Assembly (NCBI GenBank): GCA_002898535.1
Contig: BEHN01000009.1
Coordinates: 1 to 64,000 of the forward strand
Length of the DNA: 64,000 nt
Direction: 5' to 3'
DNA from: a bacterium HR11
GTDB lineage: Bacteria > Acidobacteriota > HRBIN11
Shown here: positions 1-7,607 of the stretch, in pieces
How positions within the stretch are numbered: the first letter of the stretch is position 1
How the letters are laid out: the number at the start of each line of letters is the position of its first letter
Program-made: the position numbers and the translations under genes
The notes under the pieces: generated by a model
Seen by the model: the letters and a program-made list of their open reading frames with translations, nothing else
Databases searched by the model: none
What the model was told of the DNA's origin: nothing

Positions 1-1
1 G

Positions 2-112
2 ACGTTTGAGGAGCGGTACGTGACGTACGACCTGGCGCGGCAGATGGCGGGGGCGGTGGAGGTGCGGACGTCGCAGTTTGCCGAGCGGGTCGTGCGGAAC
101 ATGGGAGGATAG
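2..112 (+). CDS. icd: NADP-dependent isocitrate dehydrogenase, C-terminal end (partial)
   Basis: Only the last 36 codons are present, entering from the left edge and ending at TAG 110-112. The peptide contains VTYDLARQM, then GAVEV, then TSQFAERVVRNM. This matches the C-terminal tail of the homodimeric isocitrate dehydrogenase family (E. coli Icd ends with a VTYDFERLMDGA-like segment and a final IIENM). The enzyme oxidatively decarboxylates isocitrate to 2-oxoglutarate in the TCA cycle. The short-chain dehydrogenase starts 18 nt downstream, so the two may share a transcript. The identification rests on a short tail, so cofactor preference cannot be judged. Confidence 0.8.
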   Translation, partial: TFEERYVTYDLARQMAGAVEVRTSQFAERVVRNMGG

Positions 113-130
113 GCCAGAGGAGCGGATGGA

Positions 131-838
131 ATGTCGTGGGAAGGTCGAGCGGCGATCGTCACCGGCGCTGGCCGGGGCATCGGCCGGGCCATCGCCCGGG
201 CCCTGGGCCGGGAGCGCATGTGGGTCGGCCTCCTGGGTCGGCGGGTTTCCGACTTAGAAGCCGTCGCAGAAGAGGTCCGGAAGGCCGGCGGTCGGCCCGT
301 CGCATTGCAGGCCGACGTGCGGGATTACGTCTCGCTGGAACGGGCTTTTCAGGCCTTTTGGGACGTGACGGGCCGATTGGACGTCTTGGTCAACAACGCC
401 GGCATCGGCATCTTCCGACCCGTCGAGGAGATGACGCCCGAGGAGTTCGACGACGTCATCCGGACGAACCTGCACGGTGTCTTCTACTGTTGCAAGTTGG
501 CCATCCCCCTGATGAGGCGGACGGGTAGGGGCTACATCATCCAGGTCGGTTCGCTGGCCGGGCGGAACCCCATCGCCGGCGGAGCGGCCTACTGTGCGTC
601 CAAGTTTGCGGTCCGGGGCTTCTCGGAGAGCCTGATGCTGGAAGTGCGCTACGACGACATCAAGGTCACGACGATCGCCCCCGGCTCGGTCGATACCCAT
701 TTTGGGGGTCACGCGGGAGGCGAGGCCTGGAAGCTTCGGCCGGAAGACGTCGCCCAGGTCGTCGTCGACCTTCTCCACACGGCCCCGCATGCCCTGGCGA
801 GCTACGTCGAGCTCCGGCCCCTGAAGCCCCGGAAGTGA
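131..838 (+). CDS. Short-chain dehydrogenase/reductase (classical SDR)
   Basis: This 235-residue protein has the full classical SDR signature. The cofactor loop TGAGRGIG is at residues 11-18, NNAG at 88-91, the catalytic Ser is S141 in VGSLAG, and Y154-x3-K158 sits in AAYCASKF. Two arginines at the end of the second strand (LLGRR, 36-38) suggest NADP(H). It probably acts as a cytosolic NADP-dependent oxidoreductase on a small carbonyl or hydroxyl substrate (3-ketoacyl-reductase-like), but the substrate cannot be told from sequence. The ATG at 131 follows a GAGGAG stretch and lies 18 nt after the icd stop. Confidence 0.9.
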   Translation: MSWEGRAAIVTGAGRGIGRAIARALGRERMWVGLLGRRVSDLEAVAEEVRKAGGRPVALQADVRDYVSLERAFQAFWDVTGRLDVLVNNAGIGIFRPVEEMTPEEFDDVIRTNLHGVFYCCKLAIPLMRRTGRGYIIQVGSLAGRNPIAGGAAYCASKFAVRGFSESLMLEVRYDDIKVTTIAPGSVDTHFGGHAGGEAWKLRPEDVAQVVVDLLHTAPHALASYVELRPLKPRK

Positions 839-950
839 GTCAGACGATAGGGCCGTCAGGGGCTGTTGGGCATAGGATTTCTCACCGGCCGCTGAAAGCC
901 GGCTACCGTGCCTTAGGCGGACAGTTTGCCCCGGCATCCCCGAGGGACTC

Positions 951-1117
951 GAACCAGTCTCATCAATCCGACGGGACCGGGATCGGACCCTCGATATCCG
1001 ACCACAGACCATAGACCATGGACCCCCTTGGGTCCAAGCCGGTCTATGGTCTGGGGTCGATGATCGATGGTCGGATGGATGCGAGCGCTTCCAGGCACCT
1101 TTTATGAGATGGCTTGT
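951..1117. repeat. Dispersed ~160-bp element, copy 1 ('G' element)
   Basis: Most of the 314-bp gap between the SDR and thioesterase genes is one copy of an element that recurs at 44424-44544 (reverse, partial) and 45908-46067. It begins GAACCAGTCTCAT, continues through a shared CCGACGGGACCGGGATC block, and then carries heptamers of the CCATAGA/GGTCTAT type arranged as an inverted pair around CTTGGGTCCAAG. It ends with GCGAGCGCTTCCAGGCACC and GAGATGGCTTGT. The inverted pair would form a long hairpin. No open reading frame is credible here. At 839-950 I see nothing beyond ordinary sequence. Confidence 0.8.
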
Positions 1118-1152
1118 AATTACTTCAACCGCCGAACCCCCTGGGGCCTGCC

Positions 1153-1590
1153 ATGACCCGACCGGCCGGATGGCTCAGCATCGACGTCGAGGTCCGATTT
1201 CGGGACTGTGACCCGATGGGTCATGTGAACAACGCCGTGTACCTGACCTACTTGGAGGAGGCCCGCAAGCACTACTGGCGGGAAGTTTTGGGCGTCGAGG
1301 ACTACCGTCAGGTCGACTTTATTCTGGCCCGGGTGGAGATCGACTTCCGGGCCCCGGCGTTTCCGGGTCAGGTCCTCCGGGTGTGGATCCGGGTCGGCGA
1401 GCTTCGGCGGTCCAGTTTTGACTTTCACTACGAAATCCGGAATGCGGCGACGGACGGCCTGATCGCTGAAGCCCAGACCGTGCAGGTCATGTACGACTAT
1501 ATGCATCAACGGCCCAAGCCGATCCCGGACGCCGTCCGGGACCGCATCAGGGCCTTTGAAGCGGGGTTCCCCTCTGCCGGTAAGCCCTGA
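1153..1590 (+). CDS. Acyl-CoA thioesterase, 4HBT hot-dog family
   Basis: The 145-residue protein has the 4-hydroxybenzoyl-CoA-thioesterase/YbgC-type signature near its N-terminus: VRFRDCDPMGHVNNAVY, with the probable catalytic Asp at D20, then LTYLEEAR with the helix-borne acidic residues. The rest fits a single hot-dog domain of usual length. It should hydrolyse acyl-CoA thioesters in the cytosol, with unknown chain specificity. Its 3' end overlaps the convergent archaemetzincin gene by 44 nt. It starts 36 nt downstream of the G element, so its promoter must lie within or next to that repeat. Confidence 0.88.
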   Translation: MTRPAGWLSIDVEVRFRDCDPMGHVNNAVYLTYLEEARKHYWREVLGVEDYRQVDFILARVEIDFRAPAFPGQVLRVWIRVGELRRSSFDFHYEIRNAATDGLIAEAQTVQVMYDYMHQRPKPIPDAVRDRIRAFEAGFPSAGKP

Positions 1591-2095
1591 TCAGATGCTG
1601 GCATTTCGGGCAAAACGCCGGACCCTTCGCATCGGTCTCTCGGATCGTATTCGAGAAGAACATCGCACAGCTTCGGGTGGCACAGTGTTCCAGGCCCATC
1701 AAATGACCGAGCTCGTGGAGGATTTCCGTCAGGACCCGGTGGTGCCACCGCTCGGGGTCCGGGCTTTGGAGGCGGGCGAGACCGACGATACAGGTCCCGT
1801 AGGCCGGTTCGGCCAGGCCGAACACGAAGTTGAAGCCGGGGACGTACAGGTCGCCCGGATGGAGGGCGACGTTCAGGGCCGTCGGGTCCCGGTGGTGGTC
1901 GACGACCCACCGAATCAGGCGGGCGGCGTCCCACTGACGACGTCGGGCGTTGTAAGCCCCGGGGGGTGACGGGACCGACGGGACGATGAGGACCTCGACG
2001 GGGGGCGGCCCCAGGTATATCGGGACCTCGGCCTGGACCCGGGTCGTCGTGGCGTCAGCTTGCAAGGGCTCAAAGGGGGTAATTACAATATGCAC
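1547..2095 (-). CDS. amzA: Archaemetzincin-type zinc metalloprotease
   Basis: From the GTG at 2095 the protein is 182 residues, the normal archaemetzincin size. The signature is complete: HELGHLMGLEH (zinc ligands H127, H131, H137; general base E128), followed by C138 and C143, the SNTIRETD segment with the Met-turn region AMFFSN, then FCPKC (C162, C165), the second four-cysteine zinc site of the family. The ORF is open upstream to 2293, but that part is low-complexity and antisense to the next gene's start. VHIVITPF matches the expected first strand, and GGGGAG precedes the GTG. It is divergent from the LOG gene. The substrate is unknown; archaemetzincins are mainly archaeal with scattered bacterial members. 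Confidence 0.85.
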   Translation of the reverse strand: MHIVITPFEPLQADATTTRVQAEVPIYLGPPPVEVLIVPSVPSPPGAYNARRRQWDAARLIRWVVDHHRDPTALNVALHPGDLYVPGFNFVFGLAEPAYGTCIVGLARLQSPDPERWHHRVLTEILHELGHLMGLEHCATRSCAMFFSNTIRETDAKGPAFCPKCQHLIRAYRQRGTPLQRP

Positions 2096-2199
2096 GGCGG
2101 TCAAGCTCCCCAAGGGGTCTGTCGGTGCCGACGGCCTGGGACCGATGGGTTCGCCGGCGACGGACCAGAGTATCACATTCGGCGTGAGTCGCCAAAAGG

Positions 2200-2772
2200 A
2201 TGGAAAGATCGGGACTCGACGGACGATGGATTGCCGTCCTTGGTTCGGGACAGGTCGAGCCGGGACATCCTGTGTATCGACTGGCGGAAGCATGTGGCCG
2301 GGTGTTGGCAGAAGCCGGCTGGGGCGTCGTGACGGGTGGCTACTTTGGCGTGATGGAGGCCGCCAGCCGGGTGGCGCGGGCGGCAGGCGGTCGGGTCGCC
2401 AGCGTACCGTGCCGGGAGTTTCGGCGGGACCGGATTCACCCCTATGCGGACACCGTCCTGTGGACGGACCGGTACGAGGACCGGATCCGGACGTTATGCG
2501 AGGTGGCCCATGGCTACTGGGTCCTCCCGGGTGGGATCGGCACGATGGCCGAGCTCTTCTACACGTGGAGCATGGCCCAGCTCCGGTATCCCCGCCACAA
2601 GCCCGTGATCCTCGTCGGGCCGCAGTGGCCGGCTATCTTGGAGGGGTGGCGCCAGCACCTGCTGATTCCGGAAGGGGACTGGCGCTATGTCCAGTGGGCC
2701 GGTGACCCGACGGAAGCCCTCACCTTACTGGAACAGCACCTTCGCGACGCCCCGGGCGATTTGCTTGGATGA
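2200..2772 (+). CDS. LOG-family (lysine-decarboxylase-like) nucleoside 5'-monophosphate phosphoribohydrolase-type protein
   Basis: This 190-residue Rossmann-like protein carries the two LOG-family signatures: VTGGYFGVMEAA (44-55) and PGGIGTMAE (110-118). The family includes cytokinin-activating LOG enzymes and many bacterial proteins that hydrolyse purine nucleoside 5'-monophosphates to base plus ribose 5-phosphate. The old 'lysine decarboxylase' name is misleading. A conserved Arg (R95 in EDRIRTL) is in the usual place. The start is uncertain: ATG 2200 has only a weak AAAGG just ahead of it. HU follows 33 nt later, so they may be co-transcribed. Confidence 0.8.
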   Translation: MERSGLDGRWIAVLGSGQVEPGHPVYRLAEACGRVLAEAGWGVVTGGYFGVMEAASRVARAAGGRVASVPCREFRRDRIHPYADTVLWTDRYEDRIRTLCEVAHGYWVLPGGIGTMAELFYTWSMAQLRYPRHKPVILVGPQWPAILEGWRQHLLIPEGDWRYVQWAGDPTEALTLLEQHLRDAPGDLLG

Positions 2773-2805
2773 TCCTGATACCCTACGGTAAGTGGAGGAG
2801 ACACG

Positions 2806-3099
2806 ATGAACAAGCGAGACCTCGTGCGTGAGCTGGCCGCCCGAACGGGCTTGCGCTTGGCTCAGGCCCAGATGGTGGTAGAAGCACTCTTTGGCGTGCA
2901 GGACGAACCCGGGATCATCGCCTCGGCCCTTCGTTCGGGCCAGCGCATCAGCCTGCCCGGGTTCGGTGTCTTCGAGGTCCGGCCGCGGAAGCCTCGGAGG
3001 GCGCGAAACCCCCGGACCGGCGAGCCGGTCGACATCCCCAGTCGACGGGTCCCGCGCTTTAAGGCCGGCCGGTACCTGAAAGAATTCGTGGCCGGATGA
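2806..3099 (+). CDS. HU-family histone-like DNA-binding protein
   Basis: The 97-residue protein is a typical HU/IHF fold. It starts MNKRDLVRELAARTG, has the turn LPGFGVFEVRPRK leading into the DNA-binding beta arm, and contains RNPRTGEPVDIPSRRVPRFKAG, with the arm-tip proline and the conserved C-terminal helix. It binds and bends DNA in the nucleoid. The ATG is preceded by GGAGGAGA at good spacing. The length and the missing N-terminal extension favour HU over IHF subunits, but HU alpha/beta type cannot be assigned. It sits between the LOG gene and ccmC without an obvious operon link. Confidence 0.93.
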   Translation: MNKRDLVRELAARTGLRLAQAQMVVEALFGVQDEPGIIASALRSGQRISLPGFGVFEVRPRKPRRARNPRTGEPVDIPSRRVPRFKAGRYLKEFVAG

Positions 3100-3200
3100 G
3101 GCCCCTTCGGTCGCCGGGACCGGCCCGGCGACCGATACTTCCCGAAGCGCCCGCGTGATCGGGCGAAATCCCATATCACCGGGCGGAGGACGTCATTCCC

Positions 3201-3881
3201 ATGAAACGGCGATGGCCCGAGGTCTTGTGGGCGATGAGTGGCCCCGTCGGCGTCATCTTCTGGTGGATGGCCTTTTTCTACGCGCCGCGAGAGCGCGAAA
3301 TGGGGGACGTCCAGCGGATCTTTTACATGCACATGCCGATGGCCTGGACGTCCCTGCTGGCCTATGGGGTCAGTGCCGTCTGGCACGGCCTGTACCTGTG
3401 GAAGCGCCAGGTCCGATGGCTCTTCCACGGATGGGCGTGCGTGTGGGTGGGCGTCGTGACCAATGCCCTCGTCTTGGTGACGGGCATGTGCTGGGCCCGC
3501 CCCATCTGGGGAAGCTGGTGGCCTTGGGAGCCCCGGCTGACGACGACCTTCCTGATGTTCATCATGTATGCGGCCTACCTCGTCCTCTTCGCCGTCCTCC
3601 TGCCGGAGGGCCGTACCCTGGGCATCGTGGCCTACAACTTGTTCAGCGCCGTGAACCTCCCCGTCGTGTACCTGGCGCCCCGTCTATGGCGGGGCCTGCA
3701 CCCCGTCGTCATCGAGGGCGGCCAGGTCCGTCTGGAACCCGCCATGTGGCACACGGTGCTGGTCGGATGGCTGTGGTCCCTCTCGTTGGCCCTCCTCCTC
3801 GGGTTCGTCGCGGACCGGATTCAGTGGGCCCGCTTTCGTTGGGCCCAGTGGCTCTGGTCGGGGGGAGTGTCCGATGCGTGA
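3201..3881 (+). CDS. ccmC: Cytochrome c biogenesis protein CcmC (heme handling)
   Basis: This 226-residue protein with about six membrane spans carries the tryptophan-rich heme-handling motif WGSWWPWEPRLT (103-114), where most CcmC proteins have WDARLT. Candidate axial histidines lie in the flanking loops: H44 in FYMHMP and H167 in GLHP. CcmC binds heme at the periplasmic face and promotes its loading onto CcmE in system I cytochrome c maturation. GGAGG precedes ATG 3201. A short CcmD-like gene overlaps its end by 8 nt, which supports CcmC rather than CcsA/CcmF. No other ccm genes lie in the window. Confidence 0.88.
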   Translation: MKRRWPEVLWAMSGPVGVIFWWMAFFYAPREREMGDVQRIFYMHMPMAWTSLLAYGVSAVWHGLYLWKRQVRWLFHGWACVWVGVVTNALVLVTGMCWARPIWGSWWPWEPRLTTTFLMFIMYAAYLVLFAVLLPEGRTLGIVAYNLFSAVNLPVVYLAPRLWRGLHPVVIEGGQVRLEPAMWHTVLVGWLWSLSLALLLGFVADRIQWARFRWAQWLWSGGVSDA

Positions 3882-4053
3882 CCCCCGGGTCTCCTACCTG
3901 TTCTTGGCGGGTCTCGTCTTCTGGTTGGGCCTGTGGTTGGCCCTCGGCTGGCTCCTCTGGCAGACCCGCCGGTGGACCCAGCGGCTGGACACCTTCCTGA
4001 CGTCCTCTCCGCCCGACGGAGGTCGGCATGGAGAAGCGACGAAGCGGCCCTAA
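3874..4053 (+). CDS. ccmD: CcmD-like small single-span membrane protein
   Basis: This 59-codon gene starts at ATG 3874 inside the last codons of ccmC (ATGCGTGA overlap) and ends at TAA 4053. The product reads MRDPRVSYLFLAGLVF, a hydrophobic span to about residue 29, then QTRRWTQRLD, a basic cytosolic tail. That is the standard size and plan of CcmD: short, one membrane helix directly after CcmC, basic stretch after the helix. CcmD helps release holo-CcmE from the CcmABC complex. It overlaps the next gene by 26 nt. The call rests on position and architecture, since CcmD sequences are poorly conserved. Confidence 0.72.
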   Translation: MRDPRVSYLFLAGLVFWLGLWLALGWLLWQTRRWTQRLDTFLTSSPPDGGRHGEATKRP

Positions 4054-4519
4054 AGTCGACGTCGTTCAGATCGTTCAGCAGATCCGTCGCCAGATCGAAG
4101 AACAGCACACCGAGCAGGCGACGGCCAGCCAGGTCCGTCAGGAAGTCCGGGACCGGCTCCTCATCCAGTGGCGCCAGCTCCCCTTCCCCGAGGACGTCAA
4201 GAAAGACGTGGCGGACCAACAGCTCCAGTGGCTTTTCGACCCCGAAGCGTTCTGGTTCTCCCGGCGGCCGGGATGGGGTCCTATCATCAACTTTTTCCGA
4301 CGCCTGTTCCGCCCCTTCGTGAAGCTCTTCTTCAACCCGGACCCCTTGCTTCACCACGTCCACCGGCTCAGCTACTTGGTCCAGTTCCAGACTCAGCTCA
4401 TCGAGGACCTCCTGGTCGAGCGGGAGCTCCTCCAACGGAAGGCCTCCGACCGAGGCCAGCCCCGGCGATTTGCCCGGTCGGGTCGGCGTCGAAAGCCCCC
4501 GGACCGGGGTACCCCTTAG
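4028..4519 (+). CDS. Hypothetical charged protein encoded before a glycosyltransferase
   Basis: I do not recognise this 163-residue protein by name. The N-terminal half is highly charged and helical (VVQIVQQIRRQIEEQ). A middle stretch RLFRPFVKLFFNPDPLLHHVHRLSYLVQF has an amphipathic look, and the tail is very basic. The FNPDPLLHHVHRL segment recalls helical regions near the ends of some sugar-modifying methyltransferases and glycosyltransferase partners. That resemblance is an impression only. It overlaps the CcmD-like gene, has its own GGAGG, and ends 20 nt before the glycosyltransferase start, so it is probably co-expressed with that enzyme. Confidence 0.6.
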   Translation: MEKRRSGPKVDVVQIVQQIRRQIEEQHTEQATASQVRQEVRDRLLIQWRQLPFPEDVKKDVADQQLQWLFDPEAFWFSRRPGWGPIINFFRRLFRPFVKLFFNPDPLLHHVHRLSYLVQFQTQLIEDLLVERELLQRKASDRGQPRRFARSGRRRKPPDRGTP

Positions 4520-4539
4520 AGACGCGGAGGTCGGACCCG

Positions 4540-5733
4540 ATGCGCCTGGCCATCGTCGTCCAACGCTATGGGGAGGACATCGCCAGCGGGGCCGAACTCC
4601 ACGCCCGGAACCTGGCCGAACTCCTGCAGGGCCGCCATCACGTCGAGGTCTTCACGACCTGCGCCCGGGACTATGTGACCTGGCGCAACCACTACCCGGC
4701 CGGCTCGACGGCCGTCGGCCCCGTCCGGGTCCATCGCTTCCCGGTCCGACGGCCCCGGGACCCCCGGGCCTACGGCCTCTGGGAGCAGTACCTCCTGACG
4801 CATTCCCACGCGGAGGCCGACGAATACCGCTGGCTCCAACTCGAAGGCCCCTACGCCCCCCGGCTCGTCGACGCCGTCCGCCGCCGGGCGACGGACTTTG
4901 ACTTCTGGATCTTCTTCAGCTTTCGGTACTACACGACCTTCCACGGCGCCCTGACCGTTCCCGACCGGGCTATCCTGGTCCCGACGGCCGAGGAGGACCC
5001 CATCATCGGATTTTCCATCTTCCGGAAGCTGTTCCACGGCGTGCGGGGCATCGCCTATAACTCCGTCGAGGAGCAACGCCTCATCCAGGGCATGACCCGG
5101 AACTATTCGGTCCCCGGCGTCGTCGTCGGCATCCATGTCCAGCCGCCCCCGGAGCCGCCCCGACCCGAACGCTTCCGCCAACGATGGGACATCTCGGGAC
5201 CCTACGTCCTGTTCGTCGGACGGGTCGACGTCAATAAGGGAGCGCCCCAACTCGTCGAGATGTTTATCCGCTATGCCGAGTCTCGGCCGAATCCGCCCCT
5301 CCTGGTCCTCCTGGGACCCGTCGTGGACTCCGTCCCGGCCCATCCCCGCGTCCGCCTCCTCGGCCCGGTCGACGAACAGACCAAGTGGGACGCCCTGGCC
5401 GGCTGTGAGTTCCTGATCAACCCCTCGCCCCTGGAAAGCCTCAGCATGGTCTTGCTGGAAGCCTGGAAGGCCCGGAAGGCCGTCCTCGTCAACGGTCAGT
5501 GCGCCGTCCTGCGGGGCCAGTGCATCCGGAGCAACGGCGGCCTCTTCTACACGAGCCCCGCCGAGTTCAGCCGGATGATGGACTGGCTCCTGGAACACCC
5601 GGACCTCCGTCAGCAATTGGGCGAAAACGGCCGGGCCTACGTGGACGAGCACTACCGACCTGACGTGATCCTGCGGAAGTACGAGGAACTCTTCGAGCGG
5701 GCCCGGGCGGCCCCCGAGGCTCGGGTCGCCTGA
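4540..5733 (+). CDS. Glycosyltransferase family 4 (GT-B fold)
   Basis: The protein is 397 residues from ATG 4540, chosen because CGGAGG lies 9 nt upstream and MRLAIVVQRYGEDIASGAELHARNLAELL is the usual first strand and glycine-rich loop. The C-terminal donor-binding half has VLFVGRVDVNKGA and the retaining-GT E-x7-E motif in NPSPLESLSMVLLEAW. It should transfer a nucleotide-activated sugar to a cell-surface glycan or lipid acceptor on the cytosolic face. It follows the charged hypothetical protein by 20 nt. Donor and acceptor cannot be predicted. The longer in-frame extension to 4168 is antisense-like noise over the previous gene. Confidence 0.88.
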   Translation: MRLAIVVQRYGEDIASGAELHARNLAELLQGRHHVEVFTTCARDYVTWRNHYPAGSTAVGPVRVHRFPVRRPRDPRAYGLWEQYLLTHSHAEADEYRWLQLEGPYAPRLVDAVRRRATDFDFWIFFSFRYYTTFHGALTVPDRAILVPTAEEDPIIGFSIFRKLFHGVRGIAYNSVEEQRLIQGMTRNYSVPGVVVGIHVQPPPEPPRPERFRQRWDISGPYVLFVGRVDVNKGAPQLVEMFIRYAESRPNPPLLVLLGPVVDSVPAHPRVRLLGPVDEQTKWDALAGCEFLINPSPLESLSMVLLEAWKARKAVLVNGQCAVLRGQCIRSNGGLFYTSPAEFSRMMDWLLEHPDLRQQLGENGRAYVDEHYRPDVILRKYEELFERARAAPEARVA

Positions 5734-5740
5734 TGGAATC

Positions 5741-5849
5741 CTCCGGTGTTCGGTGCTGGGTGTTCAGGAGCCGGGGGATCGGGAGTCGGGGGTCTGAGAA
5801 AAAGAGCTTAGCTTTCGATCCCGGACCTTCTAACTCCTAAACACCGGAG
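5741..5849. repeat. Inverted repeat with degenerate heptamers between glycosyltransferase and rnhB
   Basis: CTCCGGTGTT at 5741-5750 is matched by its exact reverse complement AACACCGGAG at 5840-5849. Inside the left arm the unit is repeated imperfectly as heptamers (GGTGTTC, GGTGCTG, GGTGTTC). The intervening ~90 bp has no coding capacity. The right arm ends five bases before the rnhB ATG and includes its probable ribosome binding site. The transcript could fold into a large hairpin that hides that site, or act as a transcription barrier between the two genes. Confidence 0.6.
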
Positions 5850-5853
5850 TCCC

Positions 5854-6489
5854 ATGTTGGATTGCATCGCCGGTGTGGACGAGGCCGGTCGAGGCCCTGT
5901 CATCGGGCCCATGGTCCTGGCCATCGTGGGCGTCGCCCCGAAGGACGTGGCCGGTCTGCGGGTAGCCGGCGTCCGAGACTCGAAGCGTCTGACGCGGGTC
6001 CGGCGGGCATCCTTGATGGACCGAATTACCGAGCGGGCCCGATTCTGGGACGTCTTTTTCTTCCTGCCCGCCGCCATGGACCGGGCGTCCCTGACGGTCC
6101 TGACGGTCGACGTCCTCGTCGCCTGGATCGACCGCTACCGACCGGCGACCGTCCTGGTCGACGCCCTGACGGCCCCGGCGGCCATCCCGGCCCTCGTCGG
6201 GTCCATTCGCCGGCGGCTCCCGGACTGGACGGGCCGGCTTCGGATGTGGCCGGCCGCCGAGCGGCATCCGGCCGTGGCGGCCGCCTCGGTCGTCGCCAAG
6301 GTCTTCCGGGACGAGGCCGTCCGGTGGCTTCGGGATCGCTACGGCGACTTCGGATGGGGCTACCCCTCCGAGGCCCGGACCCGTCAGTTCCTGGAAGAGT
6401 GGTACCGTCGGTACGGCCGCTGGCCCGTGTGGGTCCGGACGAAATGGCAGACCTGCCGGCGCATGGAAGGGGCGGGAGATACAAGGTGA
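5854..6489 (+). CDS. rnhB: Ribonuclease HII, archaeal/eukaryotic-like sequence type
   Basis: This 211-residue enzyme cuts the RNA strand of RNA-DNA hybrids and starts excision of misincorporated ribonucleotides. The signature is GVDEAGRGPVIGPMV (D9, E10), then DSKRL, D103 in VLVDAL, AAASVVAKVFRD, and GWGYPSEARTRQFL with VRTKWQT near the end. The VIGPM core, the GYPSxxxT segment and the VRTxWxT tail are characteristic of archaeal RNase HII and eukaryotic RNASEH2A, whereas bacterial enzymes usually read DEVGRGPLAGPV. Where archaeal enzymes have an Asp in KADxxYP (the fourth metal ligand) this one reads AERHP, so Glu136 probably takes that role. Confidence 0.9.
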   Translation: MLDCIAGVDEAGRGPVIGPMVLAIVGVAPKDVAGLRVAGVRDSKRLTRVRRASLMDRITERARFWDVFFFLPAAMDRASLTVLTVDVLVAWIDRYRPATVLVDALTAPAAIPALVGSIRRRLPDWTGRLRMWPAAERHPAVAAASVVAKVFRDEAVRWLRDRYGDFGWGYPSEARTRQFLEEWYRRYGRWPVWVRTKWQTCRRMEGAGDTR

Positions 6490-6537
6490 CGGAGTGATAG
6501 CCTTACATCCCGTACCTCGCATGTTGGAGGAACCCTT

Positions 6538-7572
6538 ATGCGAGCCGTCGTCATCCGAGAACACGGGGGCCCGGAAGTCTTGCGGGTGGAAGAGCGACCC
6601 GTGCCGGACGTCGGGCCGGCCGACATCCGGGTTCGGGTCCGGGCCGTCGCCCTCAACCATCTGGACCTCTGGACCCGCCGGGGCATCCCGGGCGTGCGCC
6701 TCCCTCTGCCCATCGTCCCGGGCGCCGACGTCGCCGGCGTCGTCGACGCCGTCGGCGACCAGGTCCGTCACGTAAAGCCCGGCGATGCGGTCGTCCTCCA
6801 TCCGGCCGTCAGTTGCGGCGTCTGTCGGTTCTGCCTCCAGGGGGAGGACAACCGGTGCCGGGAATATAAGGTCCTGGGCCATCGGCGGGACGGCGGCTAC
6901 GCCGACTTCATCGTCGTCCCGGCCGTCAATGCGCTCCCCAAGCCGGCGGGTCTGACGTGGGAGGAGGCGGCCTCGATGCCCCTGGTCTTTCTCACGGCGT
7001 GGCACATGCTCGTGACCCTCGCCCGGCTCCGGCCGGCCGAGACGGTCCTCGTGATGGCCGCCGGGAGCGGCGTCGGCATCGCCGCCGTCCAGATCGCCCG
7101 GCTGATCGGGGCGACGGTCATCGCCACGGCCGGGACGGAGGCCAAGCGTCAGCGGCTTCGGGCCCTGGGCGCCGACCACGTCGTCGACCATTCGGACCCG
7201 GCGTGGCCCCAACGGGTCCTGGAACTGACGAACCGGGCCGGCGTGGACGTCGTCTTCGAGCACGTCGGCGAGGCCGTCTGGGACGGCGTCCTGCAGTGCC
7301 TCGGCTGGGGGGGTCGTCTCGTGACCTGCGGGGCCACGACGGGCGCCGAGGCCCGGCTGAACCTTCGGGCCCTCTTCGCCAAGCAGTGGCAGATCTACGG
7401 CTCTTACATGGGGACGCGGGGGGAGCTCCTGGCGCTGTGGCCCCTCGTCGAGCGGGGCGTCCTGCGGCCCGTCGTCGACCGGGTCTTCCCCCTGGAAGAG
7501 GCGGCCCAGGCCCACGCCTACATGGAGGCCCGTCAGCACTTCGGCAAGGTCGTCCTCCGCGTCAGTGCGTGA
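6538..7572 (+). CDS. Zinc-containing alcohol dehydrogenase (MDR superfamily)
   Basis: A 344-residue medium-chain dehydrogenase. The N-terminal GroES-like domain keeps the structural-zinc cysteines in CGVCRFCLQGEDNRC (about residues 92-106) and the GADVAGVV motif. The Rossmann domain has the glycine motif AAGSGVGIAAVQIA (about 181-194). At the usual first catalytic-zinc position the sequence is LNHLDLW, so Cys is replaced by His/Asp, as in quinone-oxidoreductase-like members. The enzyme probably reduces or oxidises a carbonyl compound with NAD(P)H in the cytosol. GGAGG precedes ATG 6538. It ends just before a repeat-filled gap. Confidence 0.87.
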   Translation: MRAVVIREHGGPEVLRVEERPVPDVGPADIRVRVRAVALNHLDLWTRRGIPGVRLPLPIVPGADVAGVVDAVGDQVRHVKPGDAVVLHPAVSCGVCRFCLQGEDNRCREYKVLGHRRDGGYADFIVVPAVNALPKPAGLTWEEAASMPLVFLTAWHMLVTLARLRPAETVLVMAAGSGVGIAAVQIARLIGATVIATAGTEAKRQRLRALGADHVVDHSDPAWPQRVLELTNRAGVDVVFEHVGEAVWDGVLQCLGWGGRLVTCGATTGAEARLNLRALFAKQWQIYGSYMGTRGELLALWPLVERGVLRPVVDRVFPLEEAAQAHAYMEARQHFGKVVLRVSA

Positions 7573-7607
7573 GAGGCACCCTCCGTTTCAGGGGTCCGAT
7601 ACCTCAA

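Noticed and set aside
940-965. tRNA T-arm-like GGTTCGAGTCC on the minus strand next to the first G element
   Set aside because: The flanking bases cannot form the five-base T-stem and no acceptor, D or anticodon arm is found.
4516-5652. 378-codon minus-strand ORF
   Set aside because: It is the antisense shadow of the glycosyltransferase at 4540-5733, with low-complexity acidic/basic composition.
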